Positions 1-11,709 of a stretch of DNA of 64,000 bases are shown here, piece after piece; within the stretch, counting starts at the first letter, position 1; each line of letters opens with the position of its first letter. The notes beneath the pieces were generated by a model. That model did not search any database. It was not told the DNA's origin and saw only the letters and a program-made list of their open reading frames with translations. Position numbers and translations under genes: made by a program. The stretch is from Protea cynaroides. Lineage: Eukaryota > Streptophyta > Magnoliopsida > Proteales > Proteaceae. The DNA lies in the NCBI GenBank assembly GCA_028583415.1, contig CM053269.1:41405016-41469015 (forward strand), in the 5' to 3' direction.

Positions 1-922
1 TCTCTCTCCTCCAAGTGATTGACTATCGATTCTTTTTCTACTCCTATTTTCTTGTTAGCATATAAAATTCCAACATGCATTGTTAGAATGTAAATTCTCC
101 TCCCTTAAAAAAAAGCCTTGGAGTGTATATTATAGCCGTCAACTGTTGTGTGGAAATCCTAAGGCCTAAGGGCAATTCCGTGATTGAGTTCGAATCACCT
201 ATATGTATATGTGCTTTCCCTGGGACCCATCACTATCAATGTGGTATAGGACCCACTGAATATAGACGGTATTGAGATCCGTAGAAAAAAACAAGTATAT
301 GTAGGTGAATTATTCTCTCTAAAGGACAAATCCCTAAATGTCATCCACCACTACAACCAAAGATTGATGATATGATAATTCAAGGATAAAGCCAAGATTG
401 GGTTGGGTTCATTATGAAATGTGACATTTGAACCCATTATCGTTGTCTTCATGGAAAAGGTTCTTTGCATCCACGTCATTCTTTACATTCACCATATGAC
501 AATGACATTCACCATACGACAATGACATTCACCATACGACAAATGCAACCTGTGTGACCCATATCTAGTCTTGCCTCTTGGATTGTTATATGGTAATTTT
601 TTTTATGAGCAAAAGATTCATATGTTAATGAGTTATATTGGAATCTTATACGATAATAAAAAAATATATAAATACAAGGGATACTAGTACTCGATCCCTC
701 CTTATATATGTGTCCCTTCATTTATTAATTCGAACTTTTGAGATGGAAACTTAATATGGTATCAGAACTTCAAATTCTTCTTTACGGTCATCCAAAAGAG
801 GGATCACATATCACATGTATTGTCACCCAAAAGAGAGACATCACATGAGGAAGAGTATTGAGAATAAACTCACATTGATTAAGTCCATGATCTTGAGTGT
901 CTTGTATACTTAAGAGTCTTTC
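1..922. other. AT-rich intergenic DNA with a small 20-bp minisatellite
   Basis: No gene is visible; open frames are short and lack recognisable domains. At 485-540 there is a three-copy minisatellite with a 20-bp unit (aatgacattcaccatacgac), the first copy incomplete and with one base change. Positions 730-760 resemble the start of the 467-bp tandem units that follow, so this stretch may be a decayed edge of that array. Confidence 0.6.
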
Positions 923-2310
923 CATTTAATAGTTCAAACTATTGAGATGAAAACTTGTACATCATCCAAAATTCATATGATAAATATGGTATAAGTAAGT
1001 CTTCCTTTTTTTTTATTTTTTTTTTATTTTGTGGGATCATATATAATGGTTATACTCTTATACATGGTTTTACGTGGAGGTTTTTTTCTTGAGTCATGTT
1101 TAATAAAAAAAAGTGTTAAATAAATTGACTAAATCTTCATTATTTAATGCTTAGTATGTCATCTAGTTTGGGTTCAAACTTACCACATGAGTTAAAGTTG
1201 ACCTAAACAAAATTTTGACTCCAACCATGCCACCAAACGTTTGACATTTATAAATTTACTATCATGACCACGAAGGACACTTACGTATGCAAGATATCAA
1301 TCTTTCTAATGTATTATTTTTAGTATTAATTAATTAATGATCTATAAATTTTTTTGGGTAATCTATAACTTTTTTTATTTGAAAATTTTCATTTAATAGT
1401 TTAAACTTTTGAGATGAAAACTTAATATCATTTAAAATTCATATAATAAATATGGTATAAGTATGTCTTTTTTCTTTTCTTTTTTTTCTTTTCTCTTTTC
1501 GGGATCATAATGATTATACACTTATCCATGGTTTTACTTGGAGGTTTTCTTCTTGAGTCATGTTTAATAAAAAAAAAAAGTGTTAAATAAATTGACTAAA
1601 TCTTCAGTACTTCATGCTCAGTGAGTCATCTGGTTTGGATTCAAATTTACTACACGAGTCAAAGTTGACCTAAACAAAATTTCGACCCCAACCATGCCAC
1701 CAAATGTCAGACATTTATAAATTTACCATCATGGCCATGAAGGACACTTACGCATGCAAGCAATCAATCTTTCTAATGTATTATTTTTAGTATTAATTAA
1801 TTAATGATCTATAAATTTTTTTTGGTAATCTATAACTTTTTTTATTTGAAAATTTTCATTTAATAGTTTAAACTTTTAAGATGAAAACTTAATATCATCT
1901 AAAATTCATATAATAAATATGGTATAAGTATGTCTTTTTTTTTTTTTTTTTCTTTCTTTTCTCTTTTCGGGATCATAATGATTATACACTTATCCATGGT
2001 TTTACTTGGAGGTTTTCTTCTTGAGTCATGTTTAATAAAAAAAAAAATGTTAAATAAATTGACTAAATCTTCAGTACTTCATGCTCAGTGAGTCATCTGG
2101 TTTGGATTCAATTTTACTACACGAGTCAAAGTTGACCTAAACAAAATTTCGACCCCAACCATGCCACCAAATGTCAGACATTTATAAATTTACCATCATG
2201 GCTATGAAGGACACTTAGGCATGCAAGCAATCAATCTTTCTAATGTATTATTTTTAGTATTAATTAATTAATGATCTATAAATTTTTTGGGGTTAATCTT
2301 TAACTTTTTG
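923..2310. repeat. Three tandem copies of a 467-bp unit
   Basis: Units start at 923, 1390 and 1857 with the same word (catttaatag), giving an identical spacing of 467 bp twice. Each unit contains a T-rich tract followed by a gggatcat word, then ttgagtcatgtttaataaa, a gtcaaagttgacctaaac block and a taattaattaatgatctata end. Copies 2 and 3 are nearly identical by eye; copy 1 is more diverged, and copy 3 fades near 2310. No open frame spans a unit. This looks like a local tandem amplification in two steps rather than a known transposon. Confidence 0.85.
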
Positions 2311-2523
2311 ACCGAAATTTTATGGGTTTTTTTTGTTGACACATGGAAGAGGTCCAAAGATACTTTAGCTAATGTTTTCTACATATAATTAAAGTGGGAG
2401 TTTTAGTAGTTGGTAACCAACTGCCAAAATTGATGGGTGTACACACTATTCTACCAAGTGGAAGAGTGATGTATTTGTGAGTCGGTGACAAATGTATTGC
2501 TATAACCATGGTCCTCAATCTTC

Positions 2524-2851
2524 ATGTGGAAGAGTGACATGGTAAATCTGATTGTTGGATACTAGAGAATGATTTGGATTAATCATGAATCAAATTTTAG
2601 CTTTAAATTTGATCATTTTCCTGATGGCATACCTTCTGATCTATGTCCATACACCATGTCAGTAGTTGATGCACCTTCTTTGTACTCCAAAAATTGTCAA
2701 TGGTATATTTCTTTCCTAGTAGTCAACTTCAACTAAGCTGAAATTTTGATCAGGGAGTGAGGAGATCTTGAAGCTAAAGTTTGAACTTGATTCGTTTAGA
2801 TCATTTTCTAAGACATCCAACAATTAGAATTACCACATCATTCTTTCACAT
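2524..2851. mobile_element. MITE-like inverted repeat
   Basis: The two ends are imperfect inverted repeats of roughly 100 bp. The left end reads atgtggaagagtgacatgg and continues into tgattgttggata; the reverse complement of the right end reads atgtgaaagaatgatgtgg and continues into aattgttggatg. There is no coding capacity. A clean target duplication could not be found, so the superfamily is undecided. Confidence 0.5.
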
Positions 2852-2874
2852 TGTAGGATAAATATGTGTGCCTA

Positions 2875-2901
2875 CCTCTCTCTCTCTCTCTCTCTCTCTC
2901 T
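2875..2901. repeat. (TC)n microsatellite
   Basis: Uninterrupted TC dinucleotide run just after the inverted repeat. Nothing coding around it; 2902-3591 is AT-rich non-coding DNA with no recognisable feature. Confidence 0.9.
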
Positions 2902-3591
2902 AAAGATCAACAAAGAATATAATAATAAAAGAATGAATTAATACAAGAATAACATCTAGGCATTCCTAGACAAAAAAAGAATATCACCCCAAGACGTTAA
3001 GAATCCACTTTCAGCATTGCCATCACCAAAAACCCAAACTTTTGAAGAGACCAATTAAAATCGATATCTAGATCTTTCAAGAACATCCCACGAAATCTCC
3101 AAACCACTAAGGATATCAATTGGATATTAGAAAAGGAGCTTTGATGTTGAGCAAGCCTCCAGTTCTATTTATTTTGATGTAAATATTGAAAAAAAAAAAA
3201 TTTAAGAGATAAAATTTTAAAATTTTTATCTAAAATTTTGCATAAAAACAAAGGGAGGCTTATGGTAAATTTCCCTTTCAGTGTTACACAAACCCAATGG
3301 ATGAAGGTTATATTTATGGTTGGCTCTTATTGGTTGCAAGGGGAACTAAAGGGAAGATAAGTGAATTTTTAAACTTAAAAGAAAACTTTTGAAATCATTA
3401 AATCACATTCTATCATATGATTATGTAACTAATTCTATATTATTCTATATTTAATTATTAACTTACAGTTCACTTTGTATCCAAATCCATTGCATTTGAA
3501 AATTAAAATAAATTTTACATCTAATAAGTATCATTACTAAAGATATAAAGAAATTTAGGTAGTTAATACAATCAAGTTGTGTTATAGTTAC

Positions 3592-4282
3592 TGTTATGTG
3601 GGAAAAAACATCATCCATTTAAAATTTTACACGTGGTAACATTTATCTTCGGAGTCGATCACAAATGATGTGGTGCACTCAGCTTATACCGTTTGGAGTC
3701 ACAGTCCTGTTAGGACACGGTACCAGTCGGAGGTATAGACCTACTCGATTACGTTTCTTGGTCGGAGGTCAGAGTCCTAAAGCAACTATGTCACGGCAGA
3801 GGAGTCCTTCTCCTAGTACGATACGATGTCGATCATCATGGCCATACGACTATTTGTGCGGTGACGCGTGTCACCCTCACTGTCGATCGACTTAGTTTCC
3901 TTGGCTACAGTCTCTCATTCCTGCTCGGAGTCTATGACTTGGGAATCCCTCAGAGCGACACTTGACAGTCCTATTGGAGATCTACTTCCCTGAGTCCTGG
4001 TGCCTCCATGCTTCTTCCCAATCTCTATAAGTTGAGGACGATCCCTCAAGGTAAAATCATCTCACAATCTCACCATTCATTCTCGTACGCTCAAACTCTC
4101 TCATCGTTCCCCTGTTTCTTTAAACTGGAGATAGTTTCCTGCTTTCTCTTGACTATTTACATTGAGAATCTAACTTAGGCATCAGAGTGTACCCAGGGCT
4201 TAGTCGTCCAACTCCGTTGTCTCATCTCTGTGATTGCAGGTTGCTCGGATCGCAGACCGACAGATGATTTTCGACCGTAACA
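3592..4282 (+). mobile_element. Solo LTR (691 bp) with perfect 5-bp target duplication
   Basis: The block starts with TGTTATGTGG and ends with CCGTAACA, and is flanked on both sides by gttac (3587-3591 and 4283-4287). TG...CA ends plus a 5-bp duplication are the hallmark of LTR retrotransposon integration. The 3' part has the layout common in plant Ty3/gypsy LTRs, with a taacttaggcatcagagtg word at about 4170 and a late C/T-rich stretch ending in gcaggt. No internal domain follows, so it is a solo LTR left by recombination between the two LTRs. Its GC content is clearly higher than its surroundings. The 76-codon open frame inside is an LTR by-product. Confidence 0.85.
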
Positions 4283-4287
4283 GTTAC

Positions 4288-4980
4288 ACAAGTTTTATTT
4301 TTAAGTTAAAAAATTTTACTTCACTTCTCTTTTATCGTCCCTTACAACTAAATTGAGTCATTATCCTTTTATGCCATCAAAAGTCAATTTTATCATTGGA
4401 TAGAAGTCATGGCTTAAATATCAACAAAACAAATTTTAATTTCAAATTCAATCATTTGACATTTTATATGATGACATGCTTCCATGTATGTCAATGTTAT
4501 GTCCCCTCACCGTCCCATGATCCTCTCTCTAATCTTTGTTTTTTAATTGTTTGTTTTAATACTTAGCCAACTTGAATGATTAGCTTAAGATTTGACAAAT
4601 TTAGGCCTATTATAATTCAGATCTGCCACATTACAGATATCAAGGTACAGTTTAAATTTAGAGTTCATCTAAAAGTGATTATCCCATTTTTTATTGGGTA
4701 TCGATGGCAACACCCTTTTTTCAATGGCGAGATCGTGGTTCAAGGTATAGATATTAAATTGGTGTGAATCGGTCAAATTATATTAGTTTCTATTATGATC
4801 GATCCCGATTCTATACCAATTATTATTTTTTATTTAGTATCAACCACATGTCAAATAGCCATTGAAGTCGTACTTGATCCGAATCTATATTGAATCGATT
4901 TCAACATCGACTGATACTATGTTCAATCCTAAAACCTTGGTCGTGATGGATAATTGAGTCCAAGACCTTAAAGTCGTATA
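4288..4980. other. Non-coding AT-rich stretch
   Basis: No gene, RNA gene or element end could be supported here. Wording such as gatcgatcccgattctataccaat is common in degenerate dispersed repeats of this window. Confidence 0.5.
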
Positions 4981-5273
4981 GGGATTTGTTACGTTTGAAA
5001 ACGTAACAAAATAAATCTTGACTATTCATTTTTACTATTTTTTTAATCTAACCTATTCAAATTTGGAGAGTATTATAGTTAGTACTTGTACACATATATG
5101 GACATACATGGGATGCATGCCAATACATAAGGGTATTTAATTGAATTAGAGTTTGAAATTCAACATGTGGATAATGTAGACCATGTTATTTCTATCTAAC
5201 TGTTGGAATGAACAAATCATCTACCTATGTGGCAAAATAGATTCCTTGTTACGTTTAAAAAAATAACAAACCC
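4981..5273. mobile_element. MITE-like inverted repeat with palindromic end
   Basis: The left end reads gggatttgttacgtttg and the reverse complement of the right end reads agggtttgttatttttt followed by aaacgtaac. The left end also holds the palindrome gttacgtttgaaaacgtaac. The interior is AT-rich and non-coding. Target duplication is unclear, so the class is not assigned. Confidence 0.45.
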
Positions 5274-5283
5274 TTGTTAAGAT

Positions 5284-5286
<3 letters not shown>

Positions 5287-5357
<71 letters not shown>
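5287..5357. repeat. (AT)n microsatellite
   Basis: About 35 AT dinucleotides without interruption. It directly follows the inverted repeat at 4981-5273. Confidence 0.95.
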
Positions 5358-5360
<3 letters not shown>

Positions 5361-5785
5361 GATTTTTTTTATTTTTCAATTTTAACTAAAAGTTTACCTA
5401 CCATATGGAATTATATTGTACTTTTTTTTTTTTTTTGGAGGAATGGGTTGGAGACAGCCCTAACTTCTGTCAATTTTTTTTGTATAAAGTGGTCATTCTT
5501 AAGACTTAGCCTATCATTGTTCCATGTAAGGTTGCAACAGGGACGCATTGGGTTGGGCATATCCAGCCCAATCTCTCTTAAAGCAGGCTTGAGTCCGGTC
5601 CAACCCTGTCAGGGTCACACAAACCCTCAACCTTGGATTGGTCCGGACAGGGCCGGGCCAGGTTTGGTCCTGAGTGCTGCAGCCAAGCGTCCCCTCTCCC
5701 TCTCTCTCCGTCTTTCTAACTCCAAGGCAAGGCATGCACACAACACATCGTAAATAGAAGAAAAAATTAAAAAAAGAAAAAAAAA

Positions 5786-5817
<32 letters not shown>

Positions 5818-5867
5818 AATGACAACAATTGAATATTGGAATAAGAAAAATTAAGAAGGACATCTAA

Positions 5868-7361
5868 GGCCCCGTTTGATAACACTCCTGGAGCAGGTTT
5901 TTTGGCTCCCGGCTACCTGGGAGCTATTTCGGAAAAGAATACCGTTTGATAAATGTGGTTCGATCTCTAGCTCCCAGGGAGTGAACTGGACTAATTTCAT
6001 CTTTGGGAACTGATATTCGAGAACTAATAAAAGTAGCTTTAGTTGCTCTAGAGCTACTTTTAAGGGAACTACTACCACCATCCACCTCCACCACCACCAC
6101 CCTAACACCTGCCCACCGCCGCCACCAACCACCAATCACCACCACCGCCATCGCCACCCAACACCATCGCCATCGCCATCACCACCCACCACCACCGCCA
6201 CCACCACCAACACCCACCACCACCAAATTTGGAATCGATTTCATATTCATTTTTGTCAAACATGATTCTATTGATTCTAGAGTAGAAGCCAAAACTGACT
6301 CCGGACCAAAATTGATCAAAGATGAGAGGAAGTTGAATCACTGAAGTAAAATAGTATCACACTCGGAAATTTCAGAAGAGAAAGAAAATGAAATCTGATT
6401 TCTTCTCTCAAATATTCTTTCTTCTTCTTCTCTTGCGTTCTCCTTCAGTGAATACCAATTACAAAACAAAAATTAAAAGAAATCCCAAAAACTCCCTTCA
6501 ACTTCTATGATCTCCCGGTGACAAACCAGTTACATTTTTCTTAATTTTAGAATGAAGAAGTCTCCCCCATTTTCAAGAATCTCCGACGACGATTGATCAT
6601 AGAGGAAAAGAAGCTCGGTCTATAAACCGATCTCAGAGGAAAGAGGAATTTACTATTGATTGATCATAGAGAAGAAGATAATCTATTTGGAGGAAAGAAA
6701 AAAAACTCTTTCATCTTCTTCTCTCCTCTTTTCCCTCTCTGTCAGTAACAAAGAAGAGAATGGAGTACAAGAGAACTCACCTTGTTGTCGACAAAGTTAT
6801 ACCAGAACCTGGCTTGAGCGCGTTGGTAAGGATTAGAAAGCAACAGGGGAGCCTATTCATGTTGTTGTGGTTTTCTCCATGATCTTCATGCCCCCAAAAC
6901 GATGTTGATCGATGAGAGGAAAAGAAAATGACCTTAAGCTTCATCTCCTTTGATTCACTAGCTCAAAGTCATCGTCGAAGGAGGAGAAGAAGAAAACAAA
7001 GAGGGAAGAAAAGAAGAAGAAGAGGAAGAAGGCAGCGAGTGAGAGTCAGAGTACGTGAGAGTGAAAGTGCATTTAGTGCCTATTTGGTGGCGGTGGTGGT
7101 GGTAATTGGGGGGTGGGGTGGTGGTGGTGGTGGGGTGGTGGTGGCGATGGGTGGTGGTAGTAGCTCCCTTAGAGATAGCTCTGGAGCAACCATAGCTACT
7201 CTTTTGCTCTCAAATATTAGCTCCTAGAGCCAAAAAATGCCCGGTTCACTCACTGGGAGCTCAAAATCGAACCAGATTTATCAAATGATATTTTTCTCCG
7301 AAATAACTCTCATGGAGTCGAGAGCCGAAAAACTACTCCGAGAGTGTTATCAAATGGGGCC
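5868..7361. mobile_element. PIF/Harbinger-like non-autonomous element with ~270-bp inverted ends
   Basis: The left end reads ggccccgtttgataacactc and the reverse complement of the right end reads ggccccatttgataacactc. The trinucleotide taa flanks both sides (5865-5867 and 7362-7364), which fits the 3-bp target duplication of PIF/Harbinger elements. The pairing continues inward for roughly 270 bp on each side (for example tgataaatgtggttcga against tgataaatctggttcga) and runs into a CCA-rich tract on the left (6068-6220) and its GGT-rich counterpart on the right (7085-7160). The interior (about 6340-7050) is purine-rich and unmatched; it may be captured host DNA. No transposase frame was found. 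The His/Pro- and Gly/Trp-rich open frames here come only from the trinucleotide tract. Confidence 0.75.
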
Positions 7362-7364
7362 TAA

Positions 7365-8072
7365 AGTGTCTCTCTAATAAAATTCCAGATTCTAGATTCT
7401 ATTGATTCTAACTCTCAGGGAGCCATTTTGGAGTAGAATCGAGTTTGGTAAGCCCGGTTGGATTCGAACTCCCACGGAGTAAATCAGATTCAAGCTGATT
7501 TCAGAATAAACATTTTCGGAGTAAAAAAAAAGATTTTTTTTGGAGCAATTTTTAGGAGAAAAAGAATTTAATATAGAATCTCTCCTCTCTCACACTCTCT
7601 TCTTCACAAAACAAAGGTTTGATTGTGACCACCACCACCACCATAGCCATCACCACTCACCACCGCCCACCACCACCGCCACTACAGCCACCACCATCAT
7701 CACCACCACCACCACCTACCACCATTACCACAACCACCACCACTGCCACCACCATCACCCACAACCACCTACCACCACCACTACCACCCACCGCCACCCC
7801 CATCACTACCACCATTGCCACCACCATTCACCACCCACCACCCACCACCCACCACCCACCACTACCACCACTAGTATACTGGACTTCGATTGGTAGGATA
7901 GTATGTTTATCGAACATGTTTTTGTTCCAAAGAAGGTTTGGAATCCATTATAAAACTGTGTTATCAAATATGATTCTATTCCCAAATAATCTTGAAGTAA
8001 CCTAGAATAGAAGTACTATTTTGAACTGAAAATAAAGAATCTAAAACAAAAATTTCATCAAACAGGGCCTTA
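7365..8072. mobile_element. Second, related element with CCA-rich core, right end intact
   Basis: The right end reads tttcatcaaacagggcc followed by tta; its reverse complement, ggccctgtttgatgaaa, resembles the terminus of the neighbouring Harbinger-like element. Like that element it has a long (CCA)n-rich tract, at 7627-7873. A matching left end was not found, so it may have lost that end to, or shared it with, the element at 5868-7361. Confidence 0.45.
7627..7873. repeat. CCA/CAC trinucleotide-rich tract
   Basis: About 245 bp built from imperfect ccacca/caccac words. It creates overlapping open frames rich in His, Thr and Pro in all + frames, which is the sign of simple sequence, not of a protein gene. 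Confidence 0.9.
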
Positions 8073-9060
8073 GGGTTTAGAAGAAATATATATATACATA
8101 TATACCAAAAAGATGTCTAGGACTATTAATGGAATGAATCTAGAAAGTGCGAGTGTAAAATAGTAGAAAGTTAGATGTCAAAACAAGAAGGCTGCATGTG
8201 CGAAAAGCCTATCTTTTGGAACTACTATTTCGTTCTACAACCAAAAAAAAACAAAAAAAAAAACATTATTTGTCAACATACATTTCATATTGCTATCTTA
8301 TGGAAAAAGTTAAAGCTGAAGGAATCCTGGGAAATCATAAAAAGAAGTTTTATTTTGTTTTATTTTCTTTTTTTCCCCTTTTGGGGGTTGGGGGGGTAAG
8401 AATCAATTATTTTTACTGAATTTAGGTCCCCAAGCTGATTAGAGTCATCAAATTTTTTGGAGGGCAAAAGCAGAATCATTTTAATTTTTAAAACTGCTTT
8501 TGTTGATCTGATCAGAAGTTTAATTTGATCATTTTTATAATTAGGAATTTTATTACTGTGTAAACTTTTTGGTATGGACCCAATAGCATCATATGATTCA
8601 AATCTTTCTTATTAATCCACTTAGATAGAAGTAGAAGTGGTGTTGCATTATTACTTAATTATAACTTATTACGAGTGAAATTTTTTATGGTCTTTCTTTA
8701 GGCCGGTTTTTATGCTTGCCGCATGCATCAATCTTTCGTCCAATGTAGGGGAAGAAATGGTATTGCACATCCTCTTCTCCTCATCCGAGGGCTGAAGCAT
8801 GGGCATATACATACATGACCGTGCACAAAAACTTGGTTCCTTCCACCTCGGCAAGTACTAGAGAAACCTCAGAGGCTCAGCCTAGACTGTTAATCCACGT
8901 GGGCCACCCTTGGGCCTCATGGTGAGGTCCAAAATATATAAAGTAGCTAGACCGAAGCCTGTTTTTGAGGCTAATAGTTCGGCCCAATAATTATATGTTG
9001 GGCTGGGCTAGGACTAACTGTTGATGTCTGATGTACATTATTGGATTTCTGATCGATCTT
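8073..9060. other. Non-coding stretch
   Basis: No gene seen. It contains A- and T-rich runs (8241-8265, 8360-8395) and a CACGTGGGCC word near 8896. No element ends could be matched. Confidence 0.5.
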
Positions 9061-10760
9061 TGATCCAATCCGCAACCCTAGCCCTACAAAAGGTACGTAC
9101 CGGTATCAGATCAGCTGGATCGGTCTATTCGTATTAGTTTAAACTTAACCAATTCTCGATCCAACGCTCGGTTCCAGCCCTACTATGTGATCTTGAAATC
9201 AACTTCCAAATCCACGACTACTGCTGATTCAGCAATTATTAATGTGTGGGTCCAGAAATCTCTTTCATTCCTTTGACTTTAATGTTCTTTAACTCCTATA
9301 ACCTTTCACTTCTTTGACTTTCACGGTCTTTGACTCTTCTCTGATGGGAATGACAAAGGTGGATTCTAGGGTCAATTTGTTTTTATTTTTATTTTTTATT
9401 TTTATTTTTATTTTAATGGTTTCTCCGGTATTCAAATTGTTATTTATTTGTACATCATTCTTTTCTTCTATTAATATATTCTTGCTATTCTTTAGCAAAA
9501 TAAAAAAAAAATTAAAATCAACTGTTATTAATTAAGTATTTAATTTGGAGATAATATGGTATAAATACACTAGTCTTTCTTTAATCTTGAATCCTCATGT
9601 ACTATGTATCTTGTAGTATGTTATCTTGTAGTTAACTTCCAAATCTATGGAGTCAAACTTATTATAAAAAAAAAGAAAGTACTGATATCAGATCTACTGG
9701 ATCGGTCTATTCGTGACGGTTTTAGACCTGACCAATCCTCGATCCTATCTCCGATACTAGTCCTACTATGTTATCTTGAAATTAACTTCCAAATCCACCA
9801 CTACTACTGATTCAATAGTTATTAATGTGTGAGTCCAAGCCTGAAATCTCATTCATATCCCTTTGCTTCTGGGATGGTTATTAATATATTTTTGCTGACT
9901 TTTAACAAACCAAAAATAAAATAAAATAAAATCAAATCAACCATTAGACTACGTTATCTCGAAATTAACTTCCAAATCATATGAGTAATGCCTGTTAAAA
10001 AAAAAAGGTACCGATATTAGATTGGTAGGATTAGTTATTCATATCAATTTTGGAACTGGCCGATCCTTGATCCAATCTCGATCCTCGATCCAATCCCAGA
10101 TTCTAGCCCTACTATGTTATCTTGAAATTAACTTCCAAATCCATGACTATTGTCGATTCAGCATGACTACTACTGACTCAGCAGTTATTAATGTGTGGAT
10201 CTAAGCCTGAAATCTCATTCATATCCCTTATCTGTTGTAATTGTCATGGTCTCTCCTAATGGTGAAGTCGAAAGTTCTAGAGTCAATCTTTGTTTTTTTA
10301 TTTACAGGTTTTAGGATATTTCCAAATTATTATTTTTTGTATATCATTCTTTTATTCTATTAATATATTCTTGCTGATCTTTACCAAAAAAATAAAATAA
10401 ATAAATAAAATAAAACCAGACGTTATTAATTGAAAATTTGATTTGAGGATAGTATAGTAAAAATGCATGGGTCTTCATTTGTTTTGAATCCGCATGTACC
10501 ATGTATGATGTACTACGTTATCTTGTAATTAACTTCTAAATCCATGATTACTGCTGCTTATCTCATCAATGGTGATGATTGAGTTTGGGATAATATAATA
10601 AAGATTGGTCTTACTTTGTTTTGAATCTGCATGTACAGATTACCAAATACGATGTATCAGGTACCATATATATATATATTACATTATCTTGAAATAAATT
10701 TTTAAATCCATGTTGTTGCTTATCATTAATCGTCGGTATACTTTGCCAAAAAGAAAAACA
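9061..10760. repeat. Degenerate tandem/dispersed repeat array
   Basis: A recurring block (gatcggtctattcgt, later tactatgttatcttgaaat, then taacttccaaatccatgac and cagttattaatgtgtg) appears at about 9099, 9680 and 10010. Shorter copies of its second half lie near 9607, 9952, 10510 and 10680. Further copies of the same half lie near 14615 and 15290, beyond the Ty3/gypsy element at 10915-14601, so that element appears to have landed inside the array. No coding potential. Confidence 0.75.
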
Positions 10761-11149
10761 AATTAGTCCTCGTACAAAATCGATTTGTCTTTTGACCAAA
10801 AAAAAAAAATAAAAAATAAAAAATAAAAAAAAAAAAAAAAAAAGAAAAAGAGATGGGTTTCTCTATGTTTTGACCCCACAAGTACGGATGACTGCAAATC
10901 GGAATATGCAAGGTAGATCAGGCTGTCTCAAGGAAGCGTTGCGTCGCTGAGTTGAAAGTAAACAATCAATCCGTGATAGTACAACCAATAATTAAGGACG
11001 ACCTCATGGATGACATCTGCCAAGAAAGAGGAACACCAATTGAGGAATTCGTACAGTATCGATATCCAATGATCAGTCTGAGCGGACATTTTAGATCAGA
11101 TCCTCACTCCAAGGGGAACAATGAAAGAAATCGATTGCTTTCCTTCGAG

Positions 11150-11560
11150 CAAACCTCAATGTTTTTGCATGAACGACATCTTACATGCTTGGGATTCCTC
11201 GGGATGTCATTGAGTACCACCTCATAGTCGACTTTTAACACCGACCTGTGAGGTAGAAGATAAGGCTTTTGCTCCTGTAACCATCATTGATGAAGAGGTA
11301 GAAAAGCTGCTTCAAGCCAGATCATTAGGGAAGTAAATTATCCTAACTAGTTGTCTAATGTTGCAATGGTGCTAAAGTTGAGAGACGGATGGCGCATTTG
11401 TATAGACTTTACCAATTTAAATAAAGTATTCCCCAAAGATGGGTACTCTCTCTCTAGGATAGATCAATTAATAGATGTAGTTGCTGGCCATGAACTACTC
11501 TCGTTCATGAATGCGTTCTCGAGATACAATTAGATCAAGATGTTCAAACTTGACAATGAA
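11150..11560 (+). pseudogene. Ty3/gypsy reverse transcriptase fragment (broken)
   Basis: In two or three shifted frames the translation follows the N-terminal half of a Ty3/gypsy reverse transcriptase. Visible parts are VEKLLQARSLGK (about 11300), then WRICIDFTNLNKVFPKDGY (about 11387-11443), SRIDQLID, and GHELLSFMNAFSRYN ending at 11533. These match the family pattern in which a PKD word, a PRIDQL word and an F-DAFSGYNQI word follow each other. A stop follows Asn where family members have Gln, and frameshifts lie upstream, so it is not functional. The catalytic YxDD motif is not present in this fragment. Confidence 0.85.
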
Positions 11561-11709
11561 TGCACGGGTCTTCGTCGGGGAACTCCTCGCTATTTGACAG
11601 GCCTCCTGAGCGACTTCCTACAGAGTCTCGGGAACTACAACAAAAACCTTTATCAATCCCTTACCTCCCCCCCCCATGCCCACTATAACACCATTGGACG
11701 AGGGGCGTG

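Noticed and set aside
160..260. Possible tRNA-like B box (gagttcgaatc)
   Set aside because: No cloverleaf could be built around it; no other tRNA gene was seen in the window.
3665..3895. Frame rich in Arg/Ser
   Set aside because: Lies wholly within the solo LTR.
6003..6344. His/Pro/Thr-rich frames here and at 7540-8005, and Gly/Trp-rich frames on the other strand
   Set aside because: Products of (CCA)n simple sequence within transposon ends.
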